Shown here piece by piece: positions 1 to 8,653 of a stretch of DNA of 35,900 nucleotides. Position 1 is the first letter of the stretch. Each line of letters starts with the position of its first letter. Made by a program: the position numbers and the translations under genes. The DNA lies in assembly GCA_028699365.1 (NCBI GenBank), contig JAQVUQ010000001.1, forward strand, positions 2,782 to 38,681. The letters are read 5' to 3'. The stretch comes from a bacterium (GTDB lineage: Bacteria; UBP13; UBA5359). The notes under the pieces were generated by a model that saw only the letters and a list, made by a program, of their open reading frames with translations, was not told the DNA's origin and did no database searches.

Positions 1-766
1 TAATATAATTCATACAAAATTCATCCCGCCCCGCCAGGGCTTCCGCAGCCAGCAACTCCGCCGTCAGATCCTTATCACCGGGATCCAGTATGGCCGCGTC
101 CAGACCGCTCATTACGGCCATGGCAAGGAAGACCCTGTTCAACAGCCTTCTGTGCGGAAGACCGTAAGAGATATTGCTTAAGCCGCATATCGTATGCGCA
201 CCCGGATAAAGACGCATGATACTCTCGATAACGGTTGCAGCCACCCTGCCGCTATCGCTTCCCGTGCTGACAGGGCGGATCATGGGATCGAAGTAAATAT
301 CCTCAACTTCCACTCCGGACGACGGCAGACCTTCGTAAAGCCGTCCGGCTATGGCGACGCGTTCTCCCGCCGTCTCGGGAATGCCTCTGTCATCCATACA
401 GAGAGCGATAACGGCACAGCCGTAATCCCGTATCAACGGCACCATACTATCGTAGCGAGTCTTCTCTGCGGTTATCGAATTGACCATAGCCTTGCCCTTA
501 TGTGCCTTAAGCGCCTTTTCCAGAGCCAGAGGATTCGGACTGTCGATGCATAAAGGCTTATCCACGGCATCCTGAGCCGCCATGACCAGCCATTCCAGCA
601 TCGCAGGCTCATTGTTCACAAAGGTTCCGGCATTGACGTCGATATAGCTCGCGCCCGCCTCAGCCTGGGCTCGGGCAAGATTGCCTATAAAACGCGCATC
701 GCCGTCCAGCACGGCGGTTTCAACTTCCTTACGGCTGGTATTTATCTTTTCGCCTACAATGATCAT
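1..766 (-). CDS. Methyltetrahydrofolate:corrinoid methyltransferase (AcsE/MtgA family), 3' end outside window
   Basis: This gene transfers the methyl group between methyl-tetrahydrofolate and a corrinoid protein, a cytoplasmic step of the Wood-Ljungdahl methyl branch or of methylamine/betaine use. I translated it by hand: it begins [16 protein letters not shown] and shows the pterin-binding TIM-barrel pattern (IDVNAGT near residue 43, CIDSPNP near 73, VNSITAEK near 95). It also has the family signature [17 protein letters not shown] followed by GLDAAILDP. About 255 residues are visible, close to the usual ~260-270, so only the extreme C-terminus is lost at position 1. The ATG overlaps the pta stop as ATGA, which implies translational coupling. 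Adjacency to pta favours an acetyl-CoA pathway role (acsE-like). The corrinoid partner is not in view, so MtgA-type functions cannot be excluded. Confidence 0.88.
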   Translation of the reverse strand, partial: MIIVGEKINTSRKEVETAVLDGDARFIGNLARAQAEAGASYIDVNAGTFVNNEPAMLEWLVMAAQDAVDKPLCIDSPNPLALEKALKAHKGKAMVNSITAEKTRYDSMVPLIRDYGCAVIALCMDDRGIPETAGERVAIAGRLYEGLPSSGVEVEDIYFDPMIRPVSTGSDSGRVAATVIESIMRLYPGAHTICGLSNISYGLPHRRLLNRVFLAMAVMSGLDAAILDPGDKDLTAELLAAEALAGRDEFCMNYI

Positions 767-1764
767 TTCTGCTTTGCCTGTAGTACGGTTATGGCCGTCA
801 CGTTCACGACATCCTCTGCATCACAACCGCGGGACAAGTCGTTCACAGGCTTGGCAAGGCCCTGCAGAACAGGCCCGTAAGCCTCGGCCTTAGCCAGTCG
901 CTCTACAATTTTATAGGCGATATTGCCTGCCTGCAGATCCGGGAAGATCAGAACATTGGCTCGTCCCTTCAACGGACTGTCACCGGCTTTCTTGGCGGCC
1001 ACACCGGGAACAAGCGCCGCATCCACCTGCAATTCCCCGTCAAGCTTCAAGTCCGGACGCTTTTCACGTGCGATGCGGGTAGCCTCCACCACCTTATCCA
1101 CCAGTGGATGGCTGGCGCTTCCCTTGGTAGAGAATGAAAGCAGTGCCACTCTGGCTTCTGCGAACCCCAGCAGGTGCACGGCCGTATCGGCCGAAGCAAT
1201 GGCAATTGCCGCCAACCCTTCGGCAGTAGGATCGGGCGTCAGGCCGCAATCCGCAAAAACAAACGTTCCATCCTCGCCGAAGCTGTTGTCCGGCACGACC
1301 ATAGCAAAGAAGCTGGATACCTGACTTACACCGGGCGCCGTCTTGATTATCTGCAGCGCCGGGCGTACGGTATCTGCGGTTGCGTGAACAGCTCCCGCCA
1401 CTTCACCGTCTGCATCACCGTTCTTCACCATCAGCACACCGTAATACATGGGATCCTTGGCAGTCTCCAGCGCCTCTTCGCAGGTCATGCCCTTGCTGCG
1501 TCGCAACTCATAAAACATTCCCGCATAATCCTGCAAACGCTCGGAAAGAGCGGGATCGATGATTTGGACACCATCCAGTGAGACGCCGAGCTTGCCGGCC
1601 TTCTCCCTGATGACGAACTCGTTCCCCAGTAAAGTGATCCGGGCTATGCCTTGCGCCGTTGCCATGGAGGACGCGGTTATCAGCCGTTCGTCTTCACCCT
1701 CCGGATAGACTACCCGTTTATTCAGAGAGATCGCCTGCTCTCTGATCTTTTCAATAACGCTCAT
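763..1764 (-). CDS. pta: Phosphate acetyltransferase (short, catalytic-domain-only Pta)
   Basis: Pta interconverts acetyl-CoA plus phosphate and acetyl-phosphate plus CoA, the entry to substrate-level ATP formation through acetate kinase, which is not seen here. The 333-residue protein is one PTA_PTB domain of the usual length for the short class. It starts [12 protein letters not shown] and has the conserved blocks [11 protein letters not shown] (18-28), [12 protein letters not shown] (mid-protein), and near the C-terminus [33 protein letters not shown] and [18 protein letters not shown] strong ribosome-binding site (GGGAGGG) precedes the ATG. The next gene upstream encodes a BioD-like/DRTGG protein equal to the N-terminal regulatory region of long Pta enzymes, 23 bp away. 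The downstream methyltransferase overlaps by 4 bp. Confidence 0.95.
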   Translation of the reverse strand: MSVIEKIREQAISLNKRVVYPEGEDERLITASSMATAQGIARITLLGNEFVIREKAGKLGVSLDGVQIIDPALSERLQDYAGMFYELRRSKGMTCEEALETAKDPMYYGVLMVKNGDADGEVAGAVHATADTVRPALQIIKTAPGVSQVSSFFAMVVPDNSFGEDGTFVFADCGLTPDPTAEGLAAIAIASADTAVHLLGFAEARVALLSFSTKGSASHPLVDKVVEATRIAREKRPDLKLDGELQVDAALVPGVAAKKAGDSPLKGRANVLIFPDLQAGNIAYKIVERLAKAEAYGPVLQGLAKPVNDLSRGCDAEDVVNVTAITVLQAKQK

Positions 1765-1787
1765 TCTTCCCTCCCGATATCTTACGC

Positions 1788-2876
1788 TTAATTCAGTAAA
1801 TCCAGAAGCGCATCGACGTTTACATAGCTCTCGATTATCTCGGCAGCCAGCCCTATCTTTACTCTGTCCGTGCCGCGTATCTTGACTGTCAGATCGTGAA
1901 TCATGGAAGCCGCTCTATAAGTATCCATCGTCGTAGTCATAATCGGCAGATTCACCTTTTTCAGAAAATCAAGTATAGAAGCATGGGGCATTATACCGCC
2001 TGTAAGCAGTATGCCGGAAATCATAGTCTCATCCGACAAGCTCTGCTTCATCATGGCAGCCAGAATCATATCCTCGCGATCGCCCGGCGTTATCAGCAGG
2101 GAACCCGGCTCGATAACCGACAGCGCCTGATGCGGAGTCATGGCACCGATAAAGAAATTTTTGACCATCCGGTTAAGCACATCGCTGCCGCTGAGGACTT
2201 CACACTCCAGACCCTCCACTATCTGATCTATGGTCGGGTTGGAAAGCACATCGTTATAAGGCAGAGAACCGAGCAGACTCATATTCTTTCGCGCCAGTCC
2301 CAATCTTAGATAGTGACTTATCTTCTCATATTTCGCCGGCAGAATCTTGTTGATGACCGTGCCGATAACGTCCACGCCTTCAAGTTTGAAGAGTGCCGAG
2401 CTGAGGCTTACTTCATCGATGGGCCTGCCGACGCCGCCCTGTGAGACGATTACCACTTTTGAATCGAGCATTCTGGCAACGGTAGCATTGGAGAGATCGA
2501 AGACAGAGCCCACGCCCGCATGGCCGGTTCCCTCGATAACAACAAAATCCTTACCGGCGGCAACCCTGGCATAGGAGGCCATAATCCTCTCCTGCAAAGG
2601 CCGAAAATCTCCGGACTCTATATATTCCTCTGTGAACCCTCTTGCCACTGCTATAGGGCTCATGTCCGCCAGAGCATCGTCGAGGCCGAAAACCTCTTTA
2701 GCCAGAATGGAATCCTCATCCACTTTGTGACCGTCGATCTCCAGGTACCGCTGCCCTACCGGTTTAATAAAACCGACGCGCAGATTCCTCTTGCGAAGGG
2801 CAGACATCAGGCCCAGTGAGAGCATTGTCTTGCCGTCGTTGCGCATGGTAGCGGCTACAAATATCTTTTTAGCCAT
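1788..2876 (-). CDS. BioD-like P-loop/DRTGG-domain protein, stand-alone homologue of the long-Pta N-terminal region
   Basis: The 362-residue protein has an N-terminal dethiobiotin-synthetase-like P-loop NTPase (AAA_26 type). Its Walker-A-like stretch is [10 protein letters not shown] at residues 9-18. A BioD-like core follows ([24 protein letters not shown] and [15 protein letters not shown]). From about residue 215 there is a DRTGG-like domain ending with the LTGGIMP and [11 protein letters not shown] region. This architecture matches the N-terminal two thirds of the ~700-residue Pta of enterobacteria, where it acts as a regulatory, oligomerising segment. Here it is a separate gene directly upstream of a short Pta. 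By inference it may bind a nucleotide or metabolite and regulate Pta or acetyl flux. It could also be an unrelated sensor, since family members occur without Pta. Confidence 0.85.
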   Translation of the reverse strand: MAKKIFVAATMRNDGKTMLSLGLMSALRKRNLRVGFIKPVGQRYLEIDGHKVDEDSILAKEVFGLDDALADMSPIAVARGFTEEYIESGDFRPLQERIMASYARVAAGKDFVVIEGTGHAGVGSVFDLSNATVARMLDSKVVIVSQGGVGRPIDEVSLSSALFKLEGVDVIGTVINKILPAKYEKISHYLRLGLARKNMSLLGSLPYNDVLSNPTIDQIVEGLECEVLSGSDVLNRMVKNFFIGAMTPHQALSVIEPGSLLITPGDREDMILAAMMKQSLSDETMISGILLTGGIMPHASILDFLKKVNLPIMTTTMDTYRAASMIHDLTVKIRGTDRVKIGLAAEIIESYVNVDALLDLLN

Positions 2877-2891
2877 AATATCACCAATTGT

Positions 2892-3452
2892 TCACGGAAC
2901 AAGGCCGTCAAGAGCCGTGCGATACACCTTGAATTCCTTACTTCCCGCCGTTTTTATTATCTCGAAAAGCGCACTTTCCACGGTTGTGAGAACGGCACCG
3001 GAGACAAACGCCCGCTCCAGTGCGACTTCCATATCCGCCTCACGCTGCGATGAGACGGCATCCGTCATAATGTACGGAGTAAACCCCTTATCGATCAGAT
3101 CCAGCGCCGTCTGCAGCACACAGACATGCGACTCTACGCCGGCAATCAGGACATCCGTTCTGCCCAGGTCTTCCAGCTCCCTGGTGAAGTTCTCTTCGCC
3201 ACAGCAACTGAAACTCAGCTTTTCAACACGAACGCATCGATCAAGATAAGGCTGCAGACAAGCAACCGTTTCACCCAGCCCTTTGGGATACTGCTCCGTG
3301 ACAATCACCGGCAACTCCAGAGCCTGAAATACGGCTATGGCTTTCTCTGCCCGGCCGATTGTCTCTGCACCATTTTTGACAACCGGCATCAACTTCTCCT
3401 GCATATCGATTACCAGCAGCAGCACTCTGTCCTTATCTATACGCTTAACCAT
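2892..3452 (-). CDS. Isochorismatase-family cysteine hydrolase
   Basis: This cytoplasmic hydrolase of the isochorismatase superfamily has the expected catalytic triad: Asp16 (LLLVIDMQEKL), Lys78 (VEKLSFSCC) and Cys111 (GVESHVCVLQTALDL). It also has the ISOCHOR-type PVIVTEQYPKGLG segment. At 186 residues from the ATG at 3452 it is normal for the YcaC/nicotinamidase-like subgroup. The frame extends upstream to a GTG at 3488. I prefer 3452 because that N-terminus fits the family and a GAGGGGA stretch lies upstream, and because the putative promoter places the transcript start near 3497. The substrate is not predictable. It lies between the AMMECR1 fusion and the DRTGG/pta genes and may head its own transcript. 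Confidence 0.88.
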   Translation of the reverse strand: MVKRIDKDRVLLLVIDMQEKLMPVVKNGAETIGRAEKAIAVFQALELPVIVTEQYPKGLGETVACLQPYLDRCVRVEKLSFSCCGEENFTRELEDLGRTDVLIAGVESHVCVLQTALDLIDKGFTPYIMTDAVSSQREADMEVALERAFVSGAVLTTVESALFEIIKTAGSKEFKVYRTALDGLVP

Positions 3453-3503
3453 CCGGATTAGTCCCCTCGCCCGGCGAGCATCGCTCACAAAACATATATC
3501 GCT

Positions 3504-3532
3504 ATTTTATACTCTGCCGGCGCTGCGGTCAA
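3504..3532 (-). promoter_or_regulatory. Putative sigma-70-type promoter for the isochorismatase-DRTGG-pta-methyltransferase genes
   Basis: On the minus strand a -35 TTGACC (3527-3532) is followed after 17 bp by a -10 TAAAAT (3504-3509). Each matches 5 of 6 consensus positions. The predicted transcript start is near 3497, about 45 nt before the ATG at 3452. It suggests these genes can be expressed independently of the upstream rnf genes. Assigned by eye only. Confidence 0.5.
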
Positions 3533-3546
3533 TCCGGAAATGATCA

Positions 3547-4962
3547 TCATTCTTCGTATCTGTCCACCTTGAAGCGCCACAACTGAACTTCTTCATCACT
3601 TCGGATGCCCGCTTTTCGTCTGGCTATATCCACTTGCTCTTCAGCAGTGTCGATGCCCTCAAGAGCGGGAAGGAGCAGGCCTGTTCTGGCACCGGATTTG
3701 ACGACAACGCCGTAGATAAACGGATCCAGTTCTTCCAATCCTGATACCGGCTCCGGCTCGTGCAGAAGATCCACCGCATATGAGAGCAACCCCAGTTCAT
3801 CCCGGCTTACAAGCGGAAACCGGGGATCGGAAGAAGCTGCGCTGATTGCGTTGCGGCACACCTCATCCGCAATGCTGTTTTCCGTCGGATAAACGGTGCC
3901 TATGCATCCACGCAATTCGCCTTCACGCTTTATGCAAACAAACGCCCCTGACCTGCCTTGCCGCCAATGCGGCGCCAGGCAATCGGGATCGGCAGGCTTT
4001 TCTCCGGTAACCACATAGCTCTCTACCGAGCGCCTGGCCAGGGTCAGGAGTTCTCTTCCCTTAAGAACCGCAACATCTCCGGAGAAGCGCTCTGCGCTGT
4101 AAACGGCCGCAGCCAGATTCCTTTCCGGCTTTAACCCCTTGATGTGGTAATAGAGATTCAGATACCCCACACCGTAAGGACCTTCATACGAGAGCTTGAC
4201 GGCTTCTACATCCAGTCCGTTAACCGCTCCCAGTAAAGCCATAGCGGAACGATAACCGCACTCTCCGGCCTCGTTGCGCAGATCCGGATCAATGGATACC
4301 AGCGCGACGGGATCCGCCTTGGAAAGAGCGTCTGTTACGGCTTCATCGAATTCATGTGCCCTGGGGCTGTAACCTGCCGGTGCCGACGGCGTCAATCTGT
4401 GTGATAAATCGCCGCTGGCGATAAAGGCCAGTTTCCTGTCCAGGACTATAGCTGCTTTCTGAACCGCCTCCCCCATAACATAGTGATCTTCAAGCGAAGC
4501 ATCCAGGCCGATGGAGAGAGCTACCGTGGGCAGGCACACTCCGGCCTCATGCAGATAGTGCAGAAAAACGATGATCCCGTGATCCAGCGTCGGCCGAACC
4601 GCCGCACCGATTGCTTCCGGAGCAACACCGTTTACGGCCACATGCGCCAGGTTGGCCTGATTCAGTATCTCGCCGGCCAGCGCTCTGTCTCCCTTCACCT
4701 TATATACAGCTTGCGGAGCCCCGAATGAGGACAGGTCTCCCTGCAGATCGGGCAGATCCAGGACGGTGATGCTGCTGTCAACATAGGAGCTATGGGGAGT
4801 CATGATGACGATTGCTTCCGCGCCGGACTCGCGTAATCGCCCGGCCATCTCCCGCATTCCTTCAACGGTTGCCGAAACTTCATCTATATGGTTACCACCC
4901 ACGACCGGGATCAACAGCGGGGGATGCGGCACGATCCCCGCAAAAACAATGTTTGCCGGCAT
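3547..4962 (-). CDS. LigB-like (MEMO/extradiol dioxygenase superfamily) - AMMECR1 fusion protein, AmmeMemoRadiSam type
   Basis: The 471-residue protein has two domains. Residues 1-~280 resemble class III extradiol dioxygenases/MEMO proteins, with potential metal-ligand histidines at 13 (GIVPHPPLL) and 57 (IMTPHSSY), a DHGIIVFLH segment near 127, SGDLSHRL near 183, and acidic residues near 231-234. Residues ~300-471 form an AMMECR1 domain with the signature LRGCIG at 350-355 and SSDPRFPLVSRDEL after it. These two domains, with a radical-SAM enzyme, make up the conserved AmmeMemoRadiSam trio of unknown function. No radical-SAM partner is in this window. The gene starts with a good ribosome-binding site (AAAGGAGGT) and lies 49 bp downstream of rnfB, so it may be read with the rnf operon. 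No biochemical activity can be assigned. Confidence 0.88.
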   Translation of the reverse strand: MPANIVFAGIVPHPPLLIPVVGGNHIDEVSATVEGMREMAGRLRESGAEAIVIMTPHSSYVDSSITVLDLPDLQGDLSSFGAPQAVYKVKGDRALAGEILNQANLAHVAVNGVAPEAIGAAVRPTLDHGIIVFLHYLHEAGVCLPTVALSIGLDASLEDHYVMGEAVQKAAIVLDRKLAFIASGDLSHRLTPSAPAGYSPRAHEFDEAVTDALSKADPVALVSIDPDLRNEAGECGYRSAMALLGAVNGLDVEAVKLSYEGPYGVGYLNLYYHIKGLKPERNLAAAVYSAERFSGDVAVLKGRELLTLARRSVESYVVTGEKPADPDCLAPHWRQGRSGAFVCIKREGELRGCIGTVYPTENSIADEVCRNAISAASSDPRFPLVSRDELGLLSYAVDLLHEPEPVSGLEELDPFIYGVVVKSGARTGLLLPALEGIDTAEEQVDIARRKAGIRSDEEVQLWRFKVDRYEE

Positions 4963-5011
4963 TACATTACCTCCTTTGCGCTCTTCGAGCGCGGTTCAAA
5001 GCTCAGAGGCC

Positions 5012-5830
5012 TCAACCTGCCAGATTAGTGCCGTAAATGCAATTCACGGGACATTCCGGTATACATAACCCGCAATTCGTGCATAAACCGGGGTCTATCT
5101 CCGCCGGCCCGTTCTCAAATGAAACGGCTCCCACAGGACAGACCTTGGCGCACTTGCGGCATTTTATACAGCCGGTACGACAGACCTGCCGCACCGCTTT
5201 GGCCGCTTCTCCCGAGTTGCAGAGAACCTGCACGCCGGCCTTTTCCGGCACCATGGACATAACCTGCCGTGGACAGATGTCGATACACATGCCGCATCCG
5301 GTACACTTATCCCTGTCGATAACCGGCAGACCGGAAGAGGACATCGTTATAGCACCAAACTGACAGGCATTGACGCACGTTCCCAGCCCCAGGCATCCAT
5401 GCCTGCATTGCCTGGGCCCGCCGTAAAGCCGCGATGCAGCCCGGCAATCCTCCAGGCCGGAGTATTGAAACAGTCTTGCAGACTTATTATCATCGCCACA
5501 GCATTTCACGGTGGGCACCTGCTTATCGGTAATCGTATCAGCCGTTCCGCCCTGCCCGATAATATCTGCTATCCGTTGCCTCGTCTCTCTTTTCGAAACC
5601 GGGCACCCGGTCAGAACGGCGCTGCCGTTGACCAGTGCTTCGGCATATCCGGAGCATCCGGGGTAACCGCAAGCGCCGCAGTTGGCGCCTGGTAATTCCG
5701 ACAGCACGGCATCTATGCGCGGATCCCTGACAACGGCGAAGACCCTGGCAGCATAAGACAGGCCGGCACCCAGAATAAAGCCCAGAACGGCAAGAACGGC
5801 CACCGACAGAAAAACTATATTTAAACTCAT
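5012..5830 (-). CDS. rnfB: Rnf complex iron-sulfur subunit RnfB
   Basis: RnfB is the electron-entry subunit of the membrane-bound ferredoxin:NAD+ oxidoreductase and probably receives electrons from reduced ferredoxin. The 272-residue protein has an N-terminal membrane anchor (residues 5-28). A 4Fe-4S domain follows with C51, C54, C59 and C76 (GANCGACGYPGC). A further Cys group is at 142, 146, 152 and 156. Three ferredoxin-type CxxCxxCxxxC motifs lie at 176-186, 221-231 and 250-260. This high cluster number resembles acetogen and clostridial RnfB proteins more than the shorter proteobacterial ones. It is the last rnf gene of the operon. Confidence 0.95.
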   Translation of the reverse strand: MSLNIVFLSVAVLAVLGFILGAGLSYAARVFAVVRDPRIDAVLSELPGANCGACGYPGCSGYAEALVNGSAVLTGCPVSKRETRQRIADIIGQGGTADTITDKQVPTVKCCGDDNKSARLFQYSGLEDCRAASRLYGGPRQCRHGCLGLGTCVNACQFGAITMSSSGLPVIDRDKCTGCGMCIDICPRQVMSMVPEKAGVQVLCNSGEAAKAVRQVCRTGCIKCRKCAKVCPVGAVSFENGPAEIDPGLCTNCGLCIPECPVNCIYGTNLAG

Positions 5831-5883
5831 CAGTTCAGCCTCCCTGCGCCATTATAACTGCATTGGCTCACGACGTCCACCGA

Positions 5884-6468
5884 TCACTTTACCATTCCGG
5901 AAAATCCGAAAAAAGCTATGGAGAGAAGACCGGCTGTTATCAGCGTTATGGGCACGCCACGCAAAGCCGGCGGAATATCGCTCAATTCGATCCGCTCTCT
6001 GATACCGGCCATTAAAGTTATGGCCAGGGTAAAACCCACTGCCGCCGCAGTGCCGTTTACCAGGCTGGGAAGGAAACCGTAAGCAGCTCTGACGTTGATT
6101 ACCGCCACGCCCAGCACGGCACAATTGGTCGTTATCAGCGGCAGATAAATCCCCAATGCCTGGTATAGCGTGGGACTGCTCTTTCGGATCACCAACTCGA
6201 CAAACTGAACCAGTGCGGCTATGACCAGAATAAAGGCTATGGTTTGGAGAAAAGCCAGATTCAGCGGCACCAGCACATAGCGTTGCACCATCCAGGTGAA
6301 GGCGGAAGCGATGGCCATAACGAAGGTGACAGCCATCCCCATGCCCAGCGCTGTTTCTATCTGCTTGGATACCCCAAGATAAGGGCAGACACCCAGAAAA
6401 CGCTGCAGCACGTAGTTGTTTATCAGGATGGCGCTGATGACAATAGTCATTATCTCTCTGATACTCAT
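5884..6468 (-). CDS. rnfA: Rnf complex membrane subunit RnfA
   Basis: RnfA is an integral membrane subunit thought to form, with RnfE, the transmembrane electron path and part of the ion channel. The 194-residue protein has about six hydrophobic segments and the family's paired half-repeat cysteines in NNYVLQRFLGVCPYLGVS (near residue 28) and LPLITTNCAVLGVA (near 115). Length is standard for RnfA/NqrE. It begins 12 bp after the rnfE stop. Confidence 0.96.
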   Translation of the reverse strand: MSIREIMTIVISAILINNYVLQRFLGVCPYLGVSKQIETALGMGMAVTFVMAIASAFTWMVQRYVLVPLNLAFLQTIAFILVIAALVQFVELVIRKSSPTLYQALGIYLPLITTNCAVLGVAVINVRAAYGFLPSLVNGTAAAVGFTLAITLMAGIRERIELSDIPPALRGVPITLITAGLLSIAFFGFSGMVK

Positions 6469-6480
6469 GGTATGATCACC

Positions 6481-7104
6481 TCAATTGCGCCTGGTAAGAA
6501 CGTTTATGAGACCTATCATGAGCCCCAGCACTATAAACGCTCCAGGCGCCAGAATAGTTATCAGAGCAGGATCGTATGCTCCACCGATAACCCTCAACGA
6601 AAACTGGGGTATACCGAACATTTGATATGTATTTGAAAGATTGCCGGTACCTATTATCTCTCGTACGGCACCGAGCAGAGTAAGCGCCCAGGTAAAGCCC
6701 AATCCCATGCCGAGACCGTCGGCTGCTGATCTAATAATACCGTATTTGCTGGCAAAGGCCTCCGCCCGGGCCAGAATAATACAGTTGACGACTATCAGCG
6801 GCACGAAAATACCTAGAACGCCGTACAGTTCCGGAGTGAAGCCCTGCATCATCAACTGGACGACGGTCACAAAGCTGGCAATTACAACGATATAGGCCGG
6901 TATTCTTATATTCTCAGGGATGACTTTTCTGAACAGGGAGATGATGAGGTTGGAACACACAAGCACAAAGGTGGTGGCAAGGCCCATGCCCAGGCCGTTT
7001 ACGGCAGCAGTGGTAACCGCCAGTGTAGGACACATCCCCAGAACAAGCCTGAAAGTGGGATTCTCCCGTAGCAATCCATTACTGAAATCTCTCGCAGGGT
7101 TCAT
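6481..7104 (-). CDS. rnfE: Rnf complex membrane subunit RnfE
   Basis: RnfE is the membrane partner homologous to RnfA. The 207-residue protein starts MNPARDFSNGLLRENPTF, the usual RnfE N-terminus. It has the conserved cysteine segments LVLGMCPTLAVT (near residue 25) and FVPLIVVNCIILARAEAFA (near 108), the repeated GLGMGL motifs, and six predicted membrane helices. It starts 2 bp after the rnfG stop and is followed closely by rnfA, consistent with the canonical C-D-G-E-A-B order. Confidence 0.96.
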   Translation of the reverse strand: MNPARDFSNGLLRENPTFRLVLGMCPTLAVTTAAVNGLGMGLATTFVLVCSNLIISLFRKVIPENIRIPAYIVVIASFVTVVQLMMQGFTPELYGVLGIFVPLIVVNCIILARAEAFASKYGIIRSAADGLGMGLGFTWALTLLGAVREIIGTGNLSNTYQMFGIPQFSLRVIGGAYDPALITILAPGAFIVLGLMIGLINVLTRRN

Positions 7105-7106
7105 CT

Positions 7107-7637
7107 CTATCTCTCCATATCGCTGAGATACTGCTCCACCGCGTTCTTCACTCCTGTAGTTACGGCCCTGGAGGTAATTGTAGCTGCGGTTATGGCATCG
7201 ATCTCCCCGCCGTCCGTCTTCAGCCTTAAATCACCGGAGCGTTTACCGATATACTGCTTGAGAAACTGTGGTTCTGTCGCCTTGTTACCCAGGCCGGGGG
7301 TTTCATTCTGAGATAGTATGCTTACGCCGGTTACGACTCCTGCCTGATCCATGCCGACCACTAGAACTATATCCCCTCCATAACCCTCGGCTGTCACCGT
7401 TGATACCACGCCGATTCTCTGCCTGTTCCGCAAGCCGGCCTGGTAGGTATGCGCACCGATGGTAACTTCCTCAAATTTATCGGCACCGGGCAAAACATCG
7501 CCGTATAATCTCTGCCGGGCTTCTCTCTCCTGTGCTATTATCCTGGGCGTTGTTATATTATAAGTGAGTCCAAGCGCCAGCCCGGCTATGGCACATATCG
7601 CCAGCAATGCCAGCCCGAGTTTGATTGCCTCTTTCAT
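7107..7637 (-). CDS. rnfG: Rnf complex FMN-binding subunit RnfG
   Basis: RnfG is a membrane-anchored flavoprotein with covalently bound FMN on the outer face. From the ATG at 7637 the protein has 176 residues: a membrane helix at about 6-27 and then a soluble FMN-binding domain with NETPGLGNKATEPQFLKQY (111-129) and DAITAATITSRAV (147-159), where T153 is the probable flavinylation site. The open frame continues upstream to 7949, but that part overlaps rnfD antiparallel in phase and is spurious. The chosen ATG overlaps the rnfD stop as ATGA and fits the family length. The flavinylation motif reads TAATIT rather than the common SGATxT. Confidence 0.93.
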   Translation of the reverse strand: MKEAIKLGLALLAICAIAGLALGLTYNITTPRIIAQEREARQRLYGDVLPGADKFEEVTIGAHTYQAGLRNRQRIGVVSTVTAEGYGGDIVLVVGMDQAGVVTGVSILSQNETPGLGNKATEPQFLKQYIGKRSGDLRLKTDGGEIDAITAATITSRAVTTGVKNAVEQYLSDMER

Positions 7638-8650
7638 CTCGCCCTCCTGCCGTATATGCGAGGCCGCGTGTATCTGTCGATAAGGGGCGTAGCCGCATTC
7701 ATCAGCAGAATAGAGTACATGACTCCCTCCGGCAGGGAACCGAAAGTCCTTATCAGGATAGTCAGCAGACCGGCTCCCAGGCCGAAATATATCCTGCCGC
7801 GTGGAGTGACCGGCGTTGTCACCGGACAGGTAGCCATATATACGGCACCAAGAATAAGCCCTCCGGCCAGAAGATGGAATACCGGATCCTGCCGCAGAAC
7901 GACGGCCATCACCATCACCGTCAGCATATAGGTTACCGGCATATGCCATGTTATCACACGCCTGTACATTAAATAGCCTCCGCCAAGCAGCAGCGCCAGA
8001 GCCGACGTTTCCCCAAGGCAGCCGCCGATACTGCCGTAGAACAGGCGCCCGTAAAGAGAGAGATCGCTCCCGACATGCAGCAGATCCTTGACCGCCTGAA
8101 GATTACCCCCCATCTTGAGGGCGGCAAGAGGCGTAGCCGTCGTGACCGCATCGAACGGAGACACCCATCTGGTCATAAGCACAGGCCATGCGGAAAGCAA
8201 AACGGCTCTGGAGACCAGAGCAGGATTGAACGGATTATAGCCTAAGCCGCCGTATACCATCTTTCCCAGACCTATGGCGATCAAAGCACCGACAAAGGGC
8301 AGCCAGAACGGCACTGTCGGAGGAAGATTATAGGCCAGCAGAACAGCGGTGACCAGTGCACTGCCGTCCGTTATCGTTATCCGCCGGCCGATGATTTTTT
8401 GGATCAGCGCTTCGGCTCCCAATGCACCTGCGATAGTGATAAGAATTATCGCCAGACTTCGCAGACCAAAGAAGTATACGGACGCCACCCCGGCCGGGAT
8501 AAGAGCGATGGCAACATCGTACATCATTCTCCGTATATTATCGCGACCTCGAATATGAGGCGCCGAAGAGACTATAAGCCCTCCGGCGCTTGCAACTGAC
8601 TGTGCATCCTTGCCCGAAGTTCCGGGAGCAAATTCACCTGCTGAGGCCAT
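7634..8650 (-). CDS. rnfD: Rnf complex membrane flavoprotein subunit RnfD
   Basis: RnfD is the polytopic subunit with a covalent FMN, central to ion-coupled electron transfer. The 338-residue protein has about nine hydrophobic segments, the YGGLGYNPFNPALVSRA signature (133-149) and the flavinylation motif DAVTTATPLAA (167-177), with T173 the likely FMN threonine. A hydrophilic N-terminal stretch of roughly 28 Gly/Ser/Ala-rich residues precedes the family start (SSAPHIRGRDNIRRMMYDV). The start codon lies 3 bp after the rnfC stop. Its stop overlaps the rnfG start. Confidence 0.95.
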   Translation of the reverse strand: MASAGEFAPGTSGKDAQSVASAGGLIVSSAPHIRGRDNIRRMMYDVAIALIPAGVASVYFFGLRSLAIILITIAGALGAEALIQKIIGRRITITDGSALVTAVLLAYNLPPTVPFWLPFVGALIAIGLGKMVYGGLGYNPFNPALVSRAVLLSAWPVLMTRWVSPFDAVTTATPLAALKMGGNLQAVKDLLHVGSDLSLYGRLFYGSIGGCLGETSALALLLGGGYLMYRRVITWHMPVTYMLTVMVMAVVLRQDPVFHLLAGGLILGAVYMATCPVTTPVTPRGRIYFGLGAGLLTILIRTFGSLPEGVMYSILLMNAATPLIDRYTRPRIYGRRAR

Positions 8651-8653
8651 TCT

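Noticed and set aside
4978-4992. A 6-bp stem (GCGCTC-TTC-GAGCGC) before the AMMECR1 fusion gene, sharing a 14-mer with the prepilin hairpin at 28790-28803
   Set aside because: A few repeated 14-mers are expected by chance in 36 kb, and this stem has no T-run, so neither a repeat family nor a terminator is supported.
7638-7949. Upstream extension of the rnfG reading frame
   Set aside because: It lies inside rnfD on the same strand in another frame, has no family similarity, and the ATG at 7637 has the correct length and overlap.
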